The position numbers and the translations under genes are program-made. Source: Solimonas sp036405815 (lineage in GTDB: Bacteria > Pseudomonadota > Gammaproteobacteria > Nevskiales > Nevskiaceae). Taken from it: a stretch of DNA of 64,000 bases. This document shows, in pieces, positions 1 to 8,395 of this stretch. Below the pieces are notes generated by a model that did no database searches, had not been told where the DNA came from, and saw only the letters and a list, made by a program, of their open reading frames with translations. Location: the NCBI GenBank assembly GCA_036405815.1, contig DASWWX010000044.1, positions 1-64,000 on the forward strand, in the 5' to 3' direction. Numbering within the stretch: the first letter of the stretch is position 1; every line of letters begins with the position of its first letter.

Positions 1-1037
1 TCGCTGCGCGCGGCGTGCTGGAACCACTTGGCCCTGCGCTCACCGGCGCCGGCTTCGAAGAGCAGGATTTCTATGCGCCGGCCGTGGACGCCTTTCGCTT
101 CGACGGCCAGCTGATGTGCCTGCCGCAGAACGTTTCCAGCCTGGTCGTCTACTACAACCGCGCGCTGTTCAAGCGCTACGACGTGCCCGAACCCGGAGTC
201 GACTGGACCGCGCGCGAGTTCCTGTCGGCCGCACAGCGCCTGACTCGGGACGAGGATCGCGACGGCCGCATCGACACCTATGGGGTCGCACTCGACCCGA
301 TGCTGATCCGTGTCGCGCCGTTCATCTGGAGCGTCGGCGGCGACCTGGTCAACGACGTAAGCCGACCGACGATCCTGACGCTCGATCGCCCGCAGGCACT
401 GCGCGCGCTCGACTTCGTGCGCAGCCTCAATCTGGTGCACCGCGTCGTACCGGGTCTTGCCGAGTATCACGCCGAGGATTCCGAAGCCCGCTTCGCACGC
501 GGCGGCCTCGGCATGCTGTTTCACAGCCGGCGCTACACGACGACGCTGCGCCACGCCGCCATGCTCGACTGGGACGTGGCGCCGATGCCGCGATTCGGCG
601 AGCGCCCGGCAGCCAGCGCACTGCACGCCGATGCGTACTGCCTGGCGCGCGGCACCGCGCAGCGCCCGGCGGCCCTGGCCTTCATTCGCTACGCACTCAG
701 CGACGAGGGTCAGGCCCTGCTGACCCGTAGCGGCCGCCTGGTGCCCGCCCGTCGCGCGGTGGCGGAGAGTCCAGTGTTCCTCGATCCCACGCAGCCGCCC
801 GCACGCGCCCGGGTATTCCTCGACGCGATCCCTCACCTGCGCCGCACGCCGAGTATCGCGACCTGGCACGAGATCGAGACACGGGCCGATACGATGCTCG
901 AGGAGTGGTTCTACGAACCACCGGCCGGGGGCGTTGATCTCGACGCGATCGGCGGCGGCGGCCGCGAGATCGCCCTGCCGCTGCGCGACATGGCCCAGCC
1001 TTTGTTGCTGGAAGCACTGACCAAGCCCGGCCGATGA
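1..1037 (+). CDS. ABC transporter extracellular solute-binding protein (sugar type), 5' truncated
   Basis: The reading frame is already open at base 3, so the true start and any signal peptide lie left of the window. The visible part, about 345 residues, has the two-lobe pattern of family 1 sugar-binding proteins: a segment near the left end with PQNVSSLVVYYN, a DRDGRIDTYGV loop, FIWSVGGDLVND, and a C-terminal helical region with ALAFIRYALSDEGQALL. In this family the protein captures an oligosaccharide or glycerol-phosphate-like solute in the periplasm and delivers it to an ABC permease. Its stop overlaps the start of the next gene (ATGA), so it is translationally coupled to the ATPase and permease. 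Substrate cannot be told from sequence. Confidence 0.85.
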   Translation, partial: AARGVLEPLGPALTGAGFEEQDFYAPAVDAFRFDGQLMCLPQNVSSLVVYYNRALFKRYDVPEPGVDWTAREFLSAAQRLTRDEDRDGRIDTYGVALDPMLIRVAPFIWSVGGDLVNDVSRPTILTLDRPQALRALDFVRSLNLVHRVVPGLAEYHAEDSEARFARGGLGMLFHSRRYTTTLRHAAMLDWDVAPMPRFGERPAASALHADAYCLARGTAQRPAALAFIRYALSDEGQALLTRSGRLVPARRAVAESPVFLDPTQPPARARVFLDAIPHLRRTPSIATWHEIETRADTMLEEWFYEPPAGGVDLDAIGGGGREIALPLRDMAQPLLLEALTKPGR

Positions 1038-2107
1038 GCACGCTCCGTATCCGCGGTTTGTGCGTGCACCTCGAGGGTCGGCTCATCATCGGCCCGCTGG
1101 ATCTGGACGTCGCGCCCGGCGAGCGCCTAGTGCTGGCCGGCGCTTCCGGCAGCGGCAAGACCACGTTGCTGCGTGCGATTGCCGGCCTGGTTCCGCTGAC
1201 CGCCGGTTCCATCGAACTGGATGGCGAGCGCATCGATCATCTGCCGCCCGGCGCGCGGCGTGTGGCGATGATGTTTCAGTCGCACGCCCTGTTCCCGCAT
1301 CTGGATGTCGCCGCCAACCTCGGTTTCGGCCTGAAAGCACGCGGCGCGCGCGACGCCGACATCCAGACGCGCGTGCGGGCGGTTGCCGAGCGTCTGGGAC
1401 TTGAACCGCTCTTGTCTCGACTCCCCGCCAGCCTGTCCGGCGGCGAATGTCAGCGCGTGGCGCTGGGGCGCGCGTTACTGCGGGACGCGCGGCTGTTCCT
1501 GATGGATGAACCGCTGTCCAGCCTGGATGCGCCACTGCGTGCGCGAGCCCGCGGCGAACTGCTGCAGCTGTTGCGCGAACGATCGAGTCCGACGCTGTAT
1601 GTGACCCACGATCAGGCCGAAGCCCTGGCGTTTGCCGATCGGCTCGGTGTCTTCGCCCAAGGCCGCATGCTGCAGCTCGCGCCCCCGCGCTGGATCTATC
1701 GACAGCCGGCTTCTCTGGAGGTCGCGCGTTTCATCGGCGTGCCGTCGATCAACCTGCTGCCCTTGAGCGTGGATGCCGCTGGCGTGCACTGGCAACAGCT
1801 ACGGCTGCCGATCGAGGCCCCGCCGCACACGCCACTGCTGCTGGGTCTGCGCCCGGAACAGGTCCGCGTCGAAGGCTCGCAATGGGCGCGTCCGCTGCCC
1901 GGCGCCCCGCAAGTCACAGCGCGCATCGAATCGGTGGAGACGTTGGGCGATCAGCAGATCGTCGCCCTAAGCGTCGGCACCGAGCGCCTTTTGGCGCGCG
2001 TCGAAGCCGAGTTCGCCGCGGTACCGCTGCAGACGGTGCAGATCGCGCTCGACCTGCGCGAGGCCTGCCTGTTCAACGCCGAAGACGGCCGCCGCATCGC
2101 ACCGTGA
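1034..2107 (+). CDS. ABC transporter ATP-binding protein, MalK/UgpC type
   Basis: 357 residues. The Walker A motif GASGSGKTT lies at residues 36-44, the signature LSGGECQR near 134, Walker B LFLMDEP near 154, and the switch histidine in YVTHDQ near 190. The last third (about 235-340) looks like a TOBE/MalK regulatory domain, with LLGLRPEQVRVEG. This is the energy-coupling subunit of an importer. It starts with ATG overlapping the stop of the binding protein and ends overlapping the GTG of the permease, which makes a tight three-gene operon. The general role is secure; the transported sugar is unknown. Confidence 0.9.
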   Translation: MSTLRIRGLCVHLEGRLIIGPLDLDVAPGERLVLAGASGSGKTTLLRAIAGLVPLTAGSIELDGERIDHLPPGARRVAMMFQSHALFPHLDVAANLGFGLKARGARDADIQTRVRAVAERLGLEPLLSRLPASLSGGECQRVALGRALLRDARLFLMDEPLSSLDAPLRARARGELLQLLRERSSPTLYVTHDQAEALAFADRLGVFAQGRMLQLAPPRWIYRQPASLEVARFIGVPSINLLPLSVDAAGVHWQQLRLPIEAPPHTPLLLGLRPEQVRVEGSQWARPLPGAPQVTARIESVETLGDQQIVALSVGTERLLARVEAEFAAVPLQTVQIALDLREACLFNAEDGRRIAP

Positions 2108-2967
2108 GCACGCGCCTGCTCCAGTCGCCGCTGCTGCTGCTGGCACCGCTGGCCCTGGGCCTCGGGGTGCTGCTGGTGCTGCCGGCGCTCGCAGGCCTGC
2201 TGTTGGCGTTCACCGACTACGACGGCGTCTCGCCGCCCCGATGGATCGGGTTGGAGAACCTGCGCGCGATGTCGCGCGACCCGCTGTTCTCGACGGCGTT
2301 GTGGAACTCGCTATGGGTCGCGCTGTTCGCGGTGCCGCTGCGACTGGGGCTGGCCCTGGGGCTGGCACTGGCGCTGCAGCGCCGATCGGGTCTGGCCGCC
2401 GGCGCCGTGTTTCTGCCGACCGCGGTTCCCGACGTTGCCTGGGCCCTGTTGTGGTTGTGGATTGCCAACCCGTTCTACGGTCCGCTGGCCTGGCTGCTGG
2501 CCGCCTTGGGCTGGCGCCCGGATCTGTGGTTGCTGGACCCCGTAGCGGCCAAGGCCCTGCTGGTCCTGATCACGCTGTTCCTGATCGGCGAATTGTTCGT
2601 CGTGCTGCTGGCCGCACGCCGGGAAATCCCGCCCGCGCTCTATGACGCAGCCCTGCTGGAGGGCGCCTCGGCCGGGTTCGTGTTCCGTCGGCTGACACTG
2701 CCGCTGCTGGTACCCGCCCTGCTGTTTCTGGGCGCACGCGACATCGCCCTGAGTCTGCAGACCACGTTCACGCCGGCACTGGTCGTCACCAAGGGTGGAC
2801 CCAACTACGCCACGTTGATGCTGCCGCTCTACGCCTACCAAACCGGGTTCGAGTACCTGCGCCTGGGCCTGGCGGCGGCGCAGACGCTGACGATGCTCGG
2901 CCTCACGCTGGCCATGATGGCCGTGCAGACCTGGGCACTGCGTCGCTGGCGCGCGCTGGGTCTGTGA
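2104..2967 (+). CDS. ABC transporter inner-membrane permease, MalF/UgpA type
   Basis: 287 residues from a GTG start whose bases overlap the TGA of the ATPase gene. A longer open frame reaches upstream but lies inside the ATPase gene. About six membrane segments are visible, beginning with LLLLAPLALGLGVLLVLPAL. The EAA loop that contacts the ATPase is present as YDAALLEGASAGFVFRRLTLPLL. Sugar importers of this class normally have a second, MalG-like permease next door. None is found in the 300 bases after this gene, so the partner must be upstream of the window, elsewhere, or absent. Confidence 0.87.
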   Translation: MSTRLLQSPLLLLAPLALGLGVLLVLPALAGLLLAFTDYDGVSPPRWIGLENLRAMSRDPLFSTALWNSLWVALFAVPLRLGLALGLALALQRRSGLAAGAVFLPTAVPDVAWALLWLWIANPFYGPLAWLLAALGWRPDLWLLDPVAAKALLVLITLFLIGELFVVLLAARREIPPALYDAALLEGASAGFVFRRLTLPLLVPALLFLGARDIALSLQTTFTPALVVTKGGPNYATLMLPLYAYQTGFEYLRLGLAAAQTLTMLGLTLAMMAVQTWALRRWRALGL

Positions 2968-3263
2968 AGCGCCGCGGATCCGCCCCGGCCAATCGTCATC
3001 GGACACCTGGCGGCATTGACTTCCGCTGCGCAGGTGCACAGAGTGACTGCATGCAGTCGTTTCCGACCTATCGGCGCCGCCACCTGCCTCACACGGGCCC
3101 CCTGCTCGAAGGCGACCCCGCCCCCGGCTGACGCTTGCGCCTTGCGCGTCTGCAGTCCGGGGGCACTCGCTGCATCCCGCCGGTTCCGCTGTCCCCTCAC
3201 CCCGCACTCGCACGCCGCCGCGCCACTGCGCGCCGTGCCGTCCTTATTTTTTTGGAGTTCACC
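2968..3263. other. Intergenic region before rnk, no gene seen
   Basis: 296 bases of GC-rich sequence between the permease stop and rnk. Open frames here are short shadows without family motifs, and no degraded second permease is recognisable. No clear terminator hairpin with a T run is visible. Confidence 0.5.
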
Positions 3264-3677
3264 ATGAATACCCCGTCATCGCGCACCGCCTCGGTTCCGC
3301 CGCCGCCACTGGTCATCGACACCAGGGATTACGACCGCCTGCGCGCGCTCGCCGAGCGGGCGCTGGACACCGCGCCCGATGTCGCCCAGTACCTGCTCGA
3401 TGAAGTCGATCGTGCCGACGTCATGCCACCTGAGTTGATGCCAGGCAGCGTCGTGCGCATCGGTTCGCTGGTCACCTACCAGGACGCCGCCAGCGGCAGC
3501 ATCCGCACGGTCCGGCTGGTCCTGCCGCCCGACGCCGACCTCGCCGCCATGCGGGTCTCGGTGATCAGTCCGATCGGCGCCGCACTGATCGGGCTGCGCG
3601 AAGGCCAATCGATCGCCTGGCAGCTCCGCGATGGCCTGGACCGGGTGCTGACCGTCACGCGCGTGCTGAACGACTAG
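3264..3677 (+). CDS. rnk: Nucleoside diphosphate kinase regulator Rnk (GreA/GreB family)
   Basis: 137 residues from the ATG at 3264, which has GGAG seven bases upstream. The open frame continues further left but lacks a supported start. It has the Rnk layout: an N-terminal short helical arm (DYDRLRALAERALD, then YLLDEVDRADV) and the C-terminal FKBP-like Gre domain with VSVISPIGAALIGLREGQSI. In E. coli Rnk is about 136 residues and binds RNA polymerase in the secondary channel without cleavage-factor activity, influencing nucleoside diphosphate kinase level. The arm lacks the acidic tip of GreA/GreB, as expected for Rnk. It appears to be a single-gene unit. Confidence 0.85.
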   Translation: MNTPSSRTASVPPPPLVIDTRDYDRLRALAERALDTAPDVAQYLLDEVDRADVMPPELMPGSVVRIGSLVTYQDAASGSIRTVRLVLPPDADLAAMRVSVISPIGAALIGLREGQSIAWQLRDGLDRVLTVTRVLND

Positions 3678-4034
3678 GTCCAGGCACGGCGCGTCACGCG
3701 CCGATCCGCCGCTCGCCGCAACCAGCCTCCCGGCCTCGCCGCCTTGCGGCACACGCGTTGTCTCGATAGCCTCATTTTCTGGGGAACCTGCCGATATCCA
3801 TGAACCACCCGCCGAGGTCGCACCGCCCTCGGCGGGTGGCGTGCATGACGTTCAGTGGCATCGGGCGTTCGCGCCGCGCATGGAATCAGGGGCATCGGAA
3901 GGCACAGGTCTTGCAAGCACCGCGCTGGCTGGCATTCGCGCCGATACCGTCCGTCCGTGCGAGCGCAGAGCGCAGAGCGCACAGCCATGGCGGCCTGGTG
4001 TCGATTTTCTTGGAAGCAGCACGAAAGGAAGCGC
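3678..4034. other. Intergenic region with a strong GC hairpin, no gene seen
   Basis: 357 bases. It holds a perfect 13-bp inverted repeat (3805-3817 with 3827-3839, nine-base loop). No T run follows on either strand, so it is not a textbook intrinsic terminator. Short open frames are present on both strands, none with recognisable motifs. Confidence 0.5.
3805..3839 (+). repeat. Perfect 13-bp inverted repeat (hairpin)
   Basis: CCACCCGCCGAGG pairs exactly with CCTCGGCGGGTGG across a nine-base loop. It lies between rnk and the phosphoethanolamine-transferase-like gene. It could act as a transcription barrier, an mRNA 3' stabiliser for rnk, or a leader structure of the next gene. Confidence 0.7.
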
Positions 4035-5699
4035 TTGAAGCACGATCTTGACCCGCCGGCACCGCCGCCCGCCGACCTGTCGGACAACCTCGGCATCGCC
4101 CCGACGACCGCATCGCTGGCAATACTGGTGATCGTGGCGGTCGCTGCTGCCTGGGCGCATGAGGGCGTGCGCGCGCTGCAGGTGTGGGCACTGGCCCTGC
4201 CCGTCATCGTGTGGTTGTGGTGGCCGATCCAGCGGGTGCGATGGCAGCGGGCGCGACGGGGCGTTGTCGTACTGACGATCGTGCTGTTCATCGTCGACAG
4301 CGCCATCCGCGCCTACCTCAACACCGTGTACGGTGCCGGACCGGAAAGCAGCCTGGTCTTGTCCGCGATCGCCAACACGCACCTCGCCGAGAGCGGCGAA
4401 TACCTCGGCATGTATGGCACCGCCATCCTGCGCACTGCCGCCATCGCCGCGGCCGCCATCGCGGCCTGCGTCTGGCTGAGCGGCCGCCCCCGTGCACCGC
4501 TCAAAGCCTGGATCGACGCTCGACCGCGACGCTATGCGGTTTACGGCATCACCGGCCTGCTGTTGCTGGCCAGCGTCGCCGGCCATCTCCTGAAGCCCTG
4601 GGTGCGCTGGCACCCGGTCGCGTTCTGGCCCGATTGGATTTCAGATGTCGTCGCCCTGCGCGAAAGCTGGGTTGCCCAGGCGGATGAACGGGAACAGGAG
4701 TCGCAAGAAGCGGCACGCATTCATCCACGCCTGGCCTCCGAACAACCGGCCACGGTGGTGCTGGTGATCGGCGACAGCGTCAACCGCGACAACATGCAGC
4801 TCTACGGCTATGCCCGCGAGACCACGCCGCAGTTGATGCAGCGGCAGTTGCACCTCGCCGACCAGTTCACGGTATTCCGTCACGCCTGGTCGACGATGCC
4901 TGGCACCTTGTCGGCGATGGAGCGCATCTTCAACTTCGGCGAAACCAGCACCGCCGCAGTGCCGCATCTGCTCGCGCTGGCCCAGATCGTCGGCTACAAG
5001 GTGTGGTGGGTCAGCAATCACAACGACCTGGCCATCGAACAGTTGCATGCGAGCTTTTCGGACGAGGTTCGCGTCACCAACCGCATCCCCGGCCGATCCA
5101 CCGTCTCGCTCGATACCGAGGCACTCCCGGCATTCAAGGAAGCGCTCGCCGATCCCAGCCCGCACAAGCTGATCGTCGTGCATCTGCTCGGCGCCCACCC
5201 CCGCTATCGGCTCCGCTATCCGGCGCAGACCAAGGTCGCGTTCCAGCAAAGCGACGCCGTCGAACGAAAAATGGAGCATGAAGGCCGATCGCTGTGGCTG
5301 CGCCACATGCGCGCCGAATACGACACCGCCATTGCGTTTCACGATTACGTCATCTCGAAGACGCTCGATCTGACGATGGAAAGCCTGTCGGACGACCGAT
5401 ACGGCGCGTGGGTCTTCATGTCGGATCACGGCCAGGAAGTGGGTCACGAGCTGGACCACGCCGGTCACGCGCCGCACAGCGCTGCCGGCTACAAGATCCC
5501 GCTGGTGATCTGGCAAAACCAGCCGCGAACCGAGCTGCCCCCTGATGCCGGCTCGCGTCCGTTCCGCTCCGATTGGACCGCCTGGACGCTGGCAACACTG
5601 CTCAACATCAACTGGCCCGATCGCGATCCGTCGCGGGATGTGCTGTCAGCCGATTACACCTGGGTCGCGCCCTCGCTGCCCTTCAAGTTCGAGAACTGA
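4035..5699 (+). CDS. Phosphoethanolamine transferase-like membrane enzyme (EptA/sulfatase fold)
   Basis: 554 residues from a TTG at 4035, chosen because AAAGGAA lies just upstream. An ATG at 3987 is in frame but has no ribosome site. Five hydrophobic segments fill the first 190 residues, followed by a periplasmic alkaline-phosphatase-superfamily domain. The catalytic loop reads IGDSVNRDNMQLYGYARETT with Ser248 in the position of the EptA catalytic threonine. The metal loop MSDHGQEVGHELDHAGH is intact. Family members transfer phosphoethanolamine to lipid A, core LPS or glucans. The acceptor here is unknown, and Ser in place of Thr marks a side branch of the family. Length agrees with EptA (about 540-560). 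Confidence 0.82.
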   Translation: MKHDLDPPAPPPADLSDNLGIAPTTASLAILVIVAVAAAWAHEGVRALQVWALALPVIVWLWWPIQRVRWQRARRGVVVLTIVLFIVDSAIRAYLNTVYGAGPESSLVLSAIANTHLAESGEYLGMYGTAILRTAAIAAAAIAACVWLSGRPRAPLKAWIDARPRRYAVYGITGLLLLASVAGHLLKPWVRWHPVAFWPDWISDVVALRESWVAQADEREQESQEAARIHPRLASEQPATVVLVIGDSVNRDNMQLYGYARETTPQLMQRQLHLADQFTVFRHAWSTMPGTLSAMERIFNFGETSTAAVPHLLALAQIVGYKVWWVSNHNDLAIEQLHASFSDEVRVTNRIPGRSTVSLDTEALPAFKEALADPSPHKLIVVHLLGAHPRYRLRYPAQTKVAFQQSDAVERKMEHEGRSLWLRHMRAEYDTAIAFHDYVISKTLDLTMESLSDDRYGAWVFMSDHGQEVGHELDHAGHAPHSAAGYKIPLVIWQNQPRTELPPDAGSRPFRSDWTAWTLATLLNINWPDRDPSRDVLSADYTWVAPSLPFKFEN

Positions 5700-5759
5700 T
5701 CGGTTGCTCTAGACCCAGCCGGAATCACCGCGCTCCGTCACGACCGCGTGCGCCGCCGA

Positions 5760-6404
5760 TCAGCCCGTCCCGCCGTCGGCAGCCGATAGCCCAGACAGGT
5801 AACTGCGCACGGTCAGCCGGGCGATGGATGCCGGATCGCGCCAGGGGTACTCGGGCACGGTGATGAAGTTCAACGCCAGCCCCTGCAACACGCACATCAG
5901 GCCCTGAGCGATGTCGGTGCCATCCGAACCGCCAAGCTCACCGCGCGCGCGCGCCTCTTCTGCCACGCGCGCAAACAGCTCGAAGCGACCGACGATCTCG
6001 CCACCCTGCACGTAATCCCGCGTCGCATCCGGCACGAGGTCCTTCTGCAGGAACACGATCAGAAAGCGATCCGGGTGATCCCGCCAGTAGTCCAGATAGG
6101 CCAGGGCGAGCCGTTCGAGCCGCACACGCGGCGATGGCGACTCGATACGTTCCAGGCGATCGAACAGTTCGCCGAGGAACACGTCCCAGACCTGCCACAG
6201 GATTTCCTGTTTGCTGCCGAAGTAGCGATAGAGCCACATCGGCGAGCACCCGACCTCGCTTGCGAGATTGCGCATCGAAACCGCCTCCACGCCATCCCGC
6301 AGAAACAGCTTGCGCGCGGCAGCGACGATGCGTCGCCGCATCTGGCGCTCCTGACCAGCCGCCTGACGCGGACGTCCCTGCACTCTGGCGGTGGTTCGTT
6401 TCAT
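5760..6404 (-). CDS. TetR family transcriptional regulator
   Basis: 214 residues from the ATG at 6404; the upstream extension of the frame runs into the divergent gene. The N-terminal DNA-binding domain has the classical helix-turn-helix with VSMRNLASEVGCSPMWLYRYF at about residues 45-65, and the rest is an alpha-helical ligand domain. It is divergent from the flavin amine oxidase, and a perfect 18-bp palindrome sits in the 35-base gap between the two start codons, eight bases before this ATG. That arrangement suggests repression of itself and of the oxidase, with the inducer probably an amine or its product (inference). Confidence 0.88.
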   Translation of the reverse strand: MKRTTARVQGRPRQAAGQERQMRRRIVAAARKLFLRDGVEAVSMRNLASEVGCSPMWLYRYFGSKQEILWQVWDVFLGELFDRLERIESPSPRVRLERLALAYLDYWRDHPDRFLIVFLQKDLVPDATRDYVQGGEIVGRFELFARVAEEARARGELGGSDGTDIAQGLMCVLQGLALNFITVPEYPWRDPASIARLTVRSYLSGLSAADGGTG

Positions 6405-6411
6405 GCGATTA

Positions 6412-6429
6412 TCATATACGCGTATATGA
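6412..6429. promoter_or_regulatory. Perfect 18-bp palindrome, likely TetR operator
   Basis: TCATATACGCGTATATGA is identical to its own reverse complement. It lies between the divergent tetR-like gene (ATG at 6404) and the amine oxidase (ATG at 6440), in an AT-rich island within GC-rich surroundings. Size and placement match TetR-family operators. No experimental proof is implied. Confidence 0.8.
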
Positions 6430-6439
6430 AACAGTGGAG

Positions 6440-7861
6440 ATGCGCGATGATGCCCCGCCCCGTCGGCTGCAGCCGGTCTTTTCACCCCGAGATCCGGTCG
6501 TGAGCCCCGCCGGCAAGGTCGACGTCTGCGTGATCGGCGCCGGCGTCGCCGGGCTGCGTGCCGCACACCAGTTGATCCTGCGCGGCCGCAGCGTGCGTGT
6601 TCTGGAAGCACGCAACCGCGTTGGCGGTCGCACCCTCGGCGGCATGCTCTGCGGGCAGGCCGTCGATCTCGGCGGCCAATGGCTGGGGCCTACGCAAACG
6701 CGCGCGCTGGCGCTGTGCGAAGAGCTGGGCCTGAAGACCTATCCCCAGTACGCCGAGGGCCGCCGCCTGATGGAACTGGACGGCAAGCTGCGCAGCTACA
6801 GCGGCACCGTGCCTCGCATGTCCCTGCCTGGTCTGCTGGACACCGCCAATGCCCTTCGACGTCTCAATCAGGCGGCCAACCGCATCGACCCTGCGGCGCC
6901 GTGGCAGGGCGCCGATGCCGAACGCTGGGATCGGATGACGCTGGATCAGTGGATGCAGCAGACGCTGTACACGCGCAGCGGTCGCCGCCTGATGGAAATC
7001 CTTTCGCGCGCGATCGCCTGTTGCGAGCCTCATGAAGTGTCGCTGCTGTGTCTGCTCCACTACGTCGCAGCGGCCGGCAGTCTCGAAACGATGATGGAAG
7101 TTCGCGGCGATGGCGCCCAGCACCTGCGCGTGCGCGGCGGCACTTTCCAGTTCGCGAGCCTGCTGGCGGCGCGCCTGCCGTCCGACGTGCTCGCCCTGGA
7201 CGCGCCCGTGTACGCGGTCGAACAATCGGATGCCGGCGTCATCGTGCGCCATGCGCGCGGTTCGGTTCATGCTGCACGCCTGATCATCGCGATTGCGCCG
7301 CCGCTGGTGGCGCATATCGACTTCCAGCCCGCACTGCCGACAGCGCGACTGCAACTGCAGTCGCGCATGCCCATGGGCACGGTGATCAAGGCGCTGGTGG
7401 CCTACGAACGTCCGTTCTGGCGCGAGCAGGGCTGGTCGGGTGAAGCGATCAGCGACCAAGGCCCCTTTGGCCCGGTCATGGACGCCACACCACCCGGCAG
7501 CACGCAGGGCTTTCTCGTCGGCTTCTTCAACGGCGGCCACGGCCGCGCGCTGGCCGGCGCAGACACCGCTGTGCGCCGCGACGCCGCCTTGCGTTGCCTG
7601 CAACGCTACTTCGGCCCCGAGGCGGCCACGCCGATCGGCTACGTCGATCAGGACTGGAGCTCGGAACCCTGGAGCCTCGGCGGCTACATCGGCCTCACCA
7701 CGCCGGGGACACTGACGGCCTATGGCCCGGCCCTGCATGCCCCCTGCGGCCGCATTCACTGGGCCGGCACCGAGTGTGCGACACGCTGGACCGGCTACAT
7801 CGACGGCGCTATCTCAGCCGGCGAACGAGTTGCCAACGAAATCATGGCCGATATCGCCTGA
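6440..7861 (+). CDS. Flavin-dependent amine oxidase (monoamine oxidase-like)
   Basis: 473 residues from the ATG at 6440. A GTG at 6500 is an equally possible start and would leave more room for a promoter. The FAD Rossmann motif GAGVAG is at residues 33-38, followed by VLEARNRVGGRT and GGQWLGPTQ. The active-site lysine of MAO is present as GTVIKALVAYERPFW (Lys317). The C-terminal FAD-binding stretch IHWAGTECATRWTGYIDGAI is typical. The cysteine that carries covalent FAD in mammalian MAO is missing (SLGGYIGL), so FAD is probably bound non-covalently. The enzyme oxidises a primary or secondary amine to an aldehyde, ammonia and peroxide. It is probably controlled by the divergent TetR protein. 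Confidence 0.87.
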   Translation: MRDDAPPRRLQPVFSPRDPVVSPAGKVDVCVIGAGVAGLRAAHQLILRGRSVRVLEARNRVGGRTLGGMLCGQAVDLGGQWLGPTQTRALALCEELGLKTYPQYAEGRRLMELDGKLRSYSGTVPRMSLPGLLDTANALRRLNQAANRIDPAAPWQGADAERWDRMTLDQWMQQTLYTRSGRRLMEILSRAIACCEPHEVSLLCLLHYVAAAGSLETMMEVRGDGAQHLRVRGGTFQFASLLAARLPSDVLALDAPVYAVEQSDAGVIVRHARGSVHAARLIIAIAPPLVAHIDFQPALPTARLQLQSRMPMGTVIKALVAYERPFWREQGWSGEAISDQGPFGPVMDATPPGSTQGFLVGFFNGGHGRALAGADTAVRRDAALRCLQRYFGPEAATPIGYVDQDWSSEPWSLGGYIGLTTPGTLTAYGPALHAPCGRIHWAGTECATRWTGYIDGAISAGERVANEIMADIA

Positions 7862-7876
7862 TGCCCTACGGGCCCA

Positions 7877-8302
7877 CTACCCCCGATCCGGCACGTCCCC
7901 CTGTGGGCACAAAGCTTCTGCGCTTGCCGAAAGGTAGCCGTGCAGAACAGCGTAATGAACGGCCTCAACTGCCCCTTTGAGGTCGAGCTTCACCAGCGCG
8001 CCATGTCGGTGCGTCTCTGCCGTCTTGTATTTCACACCCATCTCCGCCGCGATGCGACGGACACTCAGCCCCATTACGGTCATGAAGAAGGCTTGCTTCT
8101 CTCGCTTGCTGAGCGCTGACATGTGATTGCCCCCACAGCACTCGCCGCCCTCGCACTTCAGCACCAGATGCTGATTTAAGGATCGAACGCTTCGCCAATC
8201 ATCCTCTGTGTGACGGCTCTGTGGTCGCACGCGCACAAGCGCCGACTTCGATGTCCAGTGCTGCGCCGTGCCCGGCATAGCCAACGTCAAGTCCAGCGCC
8301 AT
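7877..8302 (-). CDS. Small protein with C-terminal LuxR-type HTH
   Basis: 141 residues from the ATG at 8302, which is preceded by a near-perfect AGGAGGTGATC ribosome site. The last 65 residues form a LuxR/GerE-type helix-turn-helix: LSKREKQAFFMTVMGLSVRRIA, then a turn, then TAETHRHGALVKLDL. The N-terminal 60 residues match no domain I recognise and end in a Cys/His cluster (Cys50, Cys55, Cys56, His60) that could bind a metal or react to oxidation. There is no receiver or autoinducer domain. It is the last gene of the long minus-strand series and converges with the amine oxidase 15 bases away. Confidence 0.75.
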   Translation of the reverse strand: MALDLTLAMPGTAQHWTSKSALVRVRPQSRHTEDDWRSVRSLNQHLVLKCEGGECCGGNHMSALSKREKQAFFMTVMGLSVRRIAAEMGVKYKTAETHRHGALVKLDLKGAVEAVHYAVLHGYLSASAEALCPQGDVPDRG

Positions 8303-8395
8303 GATCACCTCCTGTGAACAGCTGACCGTCCGCTCCACCGGTTCACTTGGCGATTCATCGGCTCTTTGCTGATGCCGCGCCGCCGAAGCTGCACC

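Noticed and set aside
3805..3839. Hairpin as an intrinsic terminator of rnk
   Set aside because: The stem is strong but no T run follows on either strand and it starts 130 bases after the stop codon.
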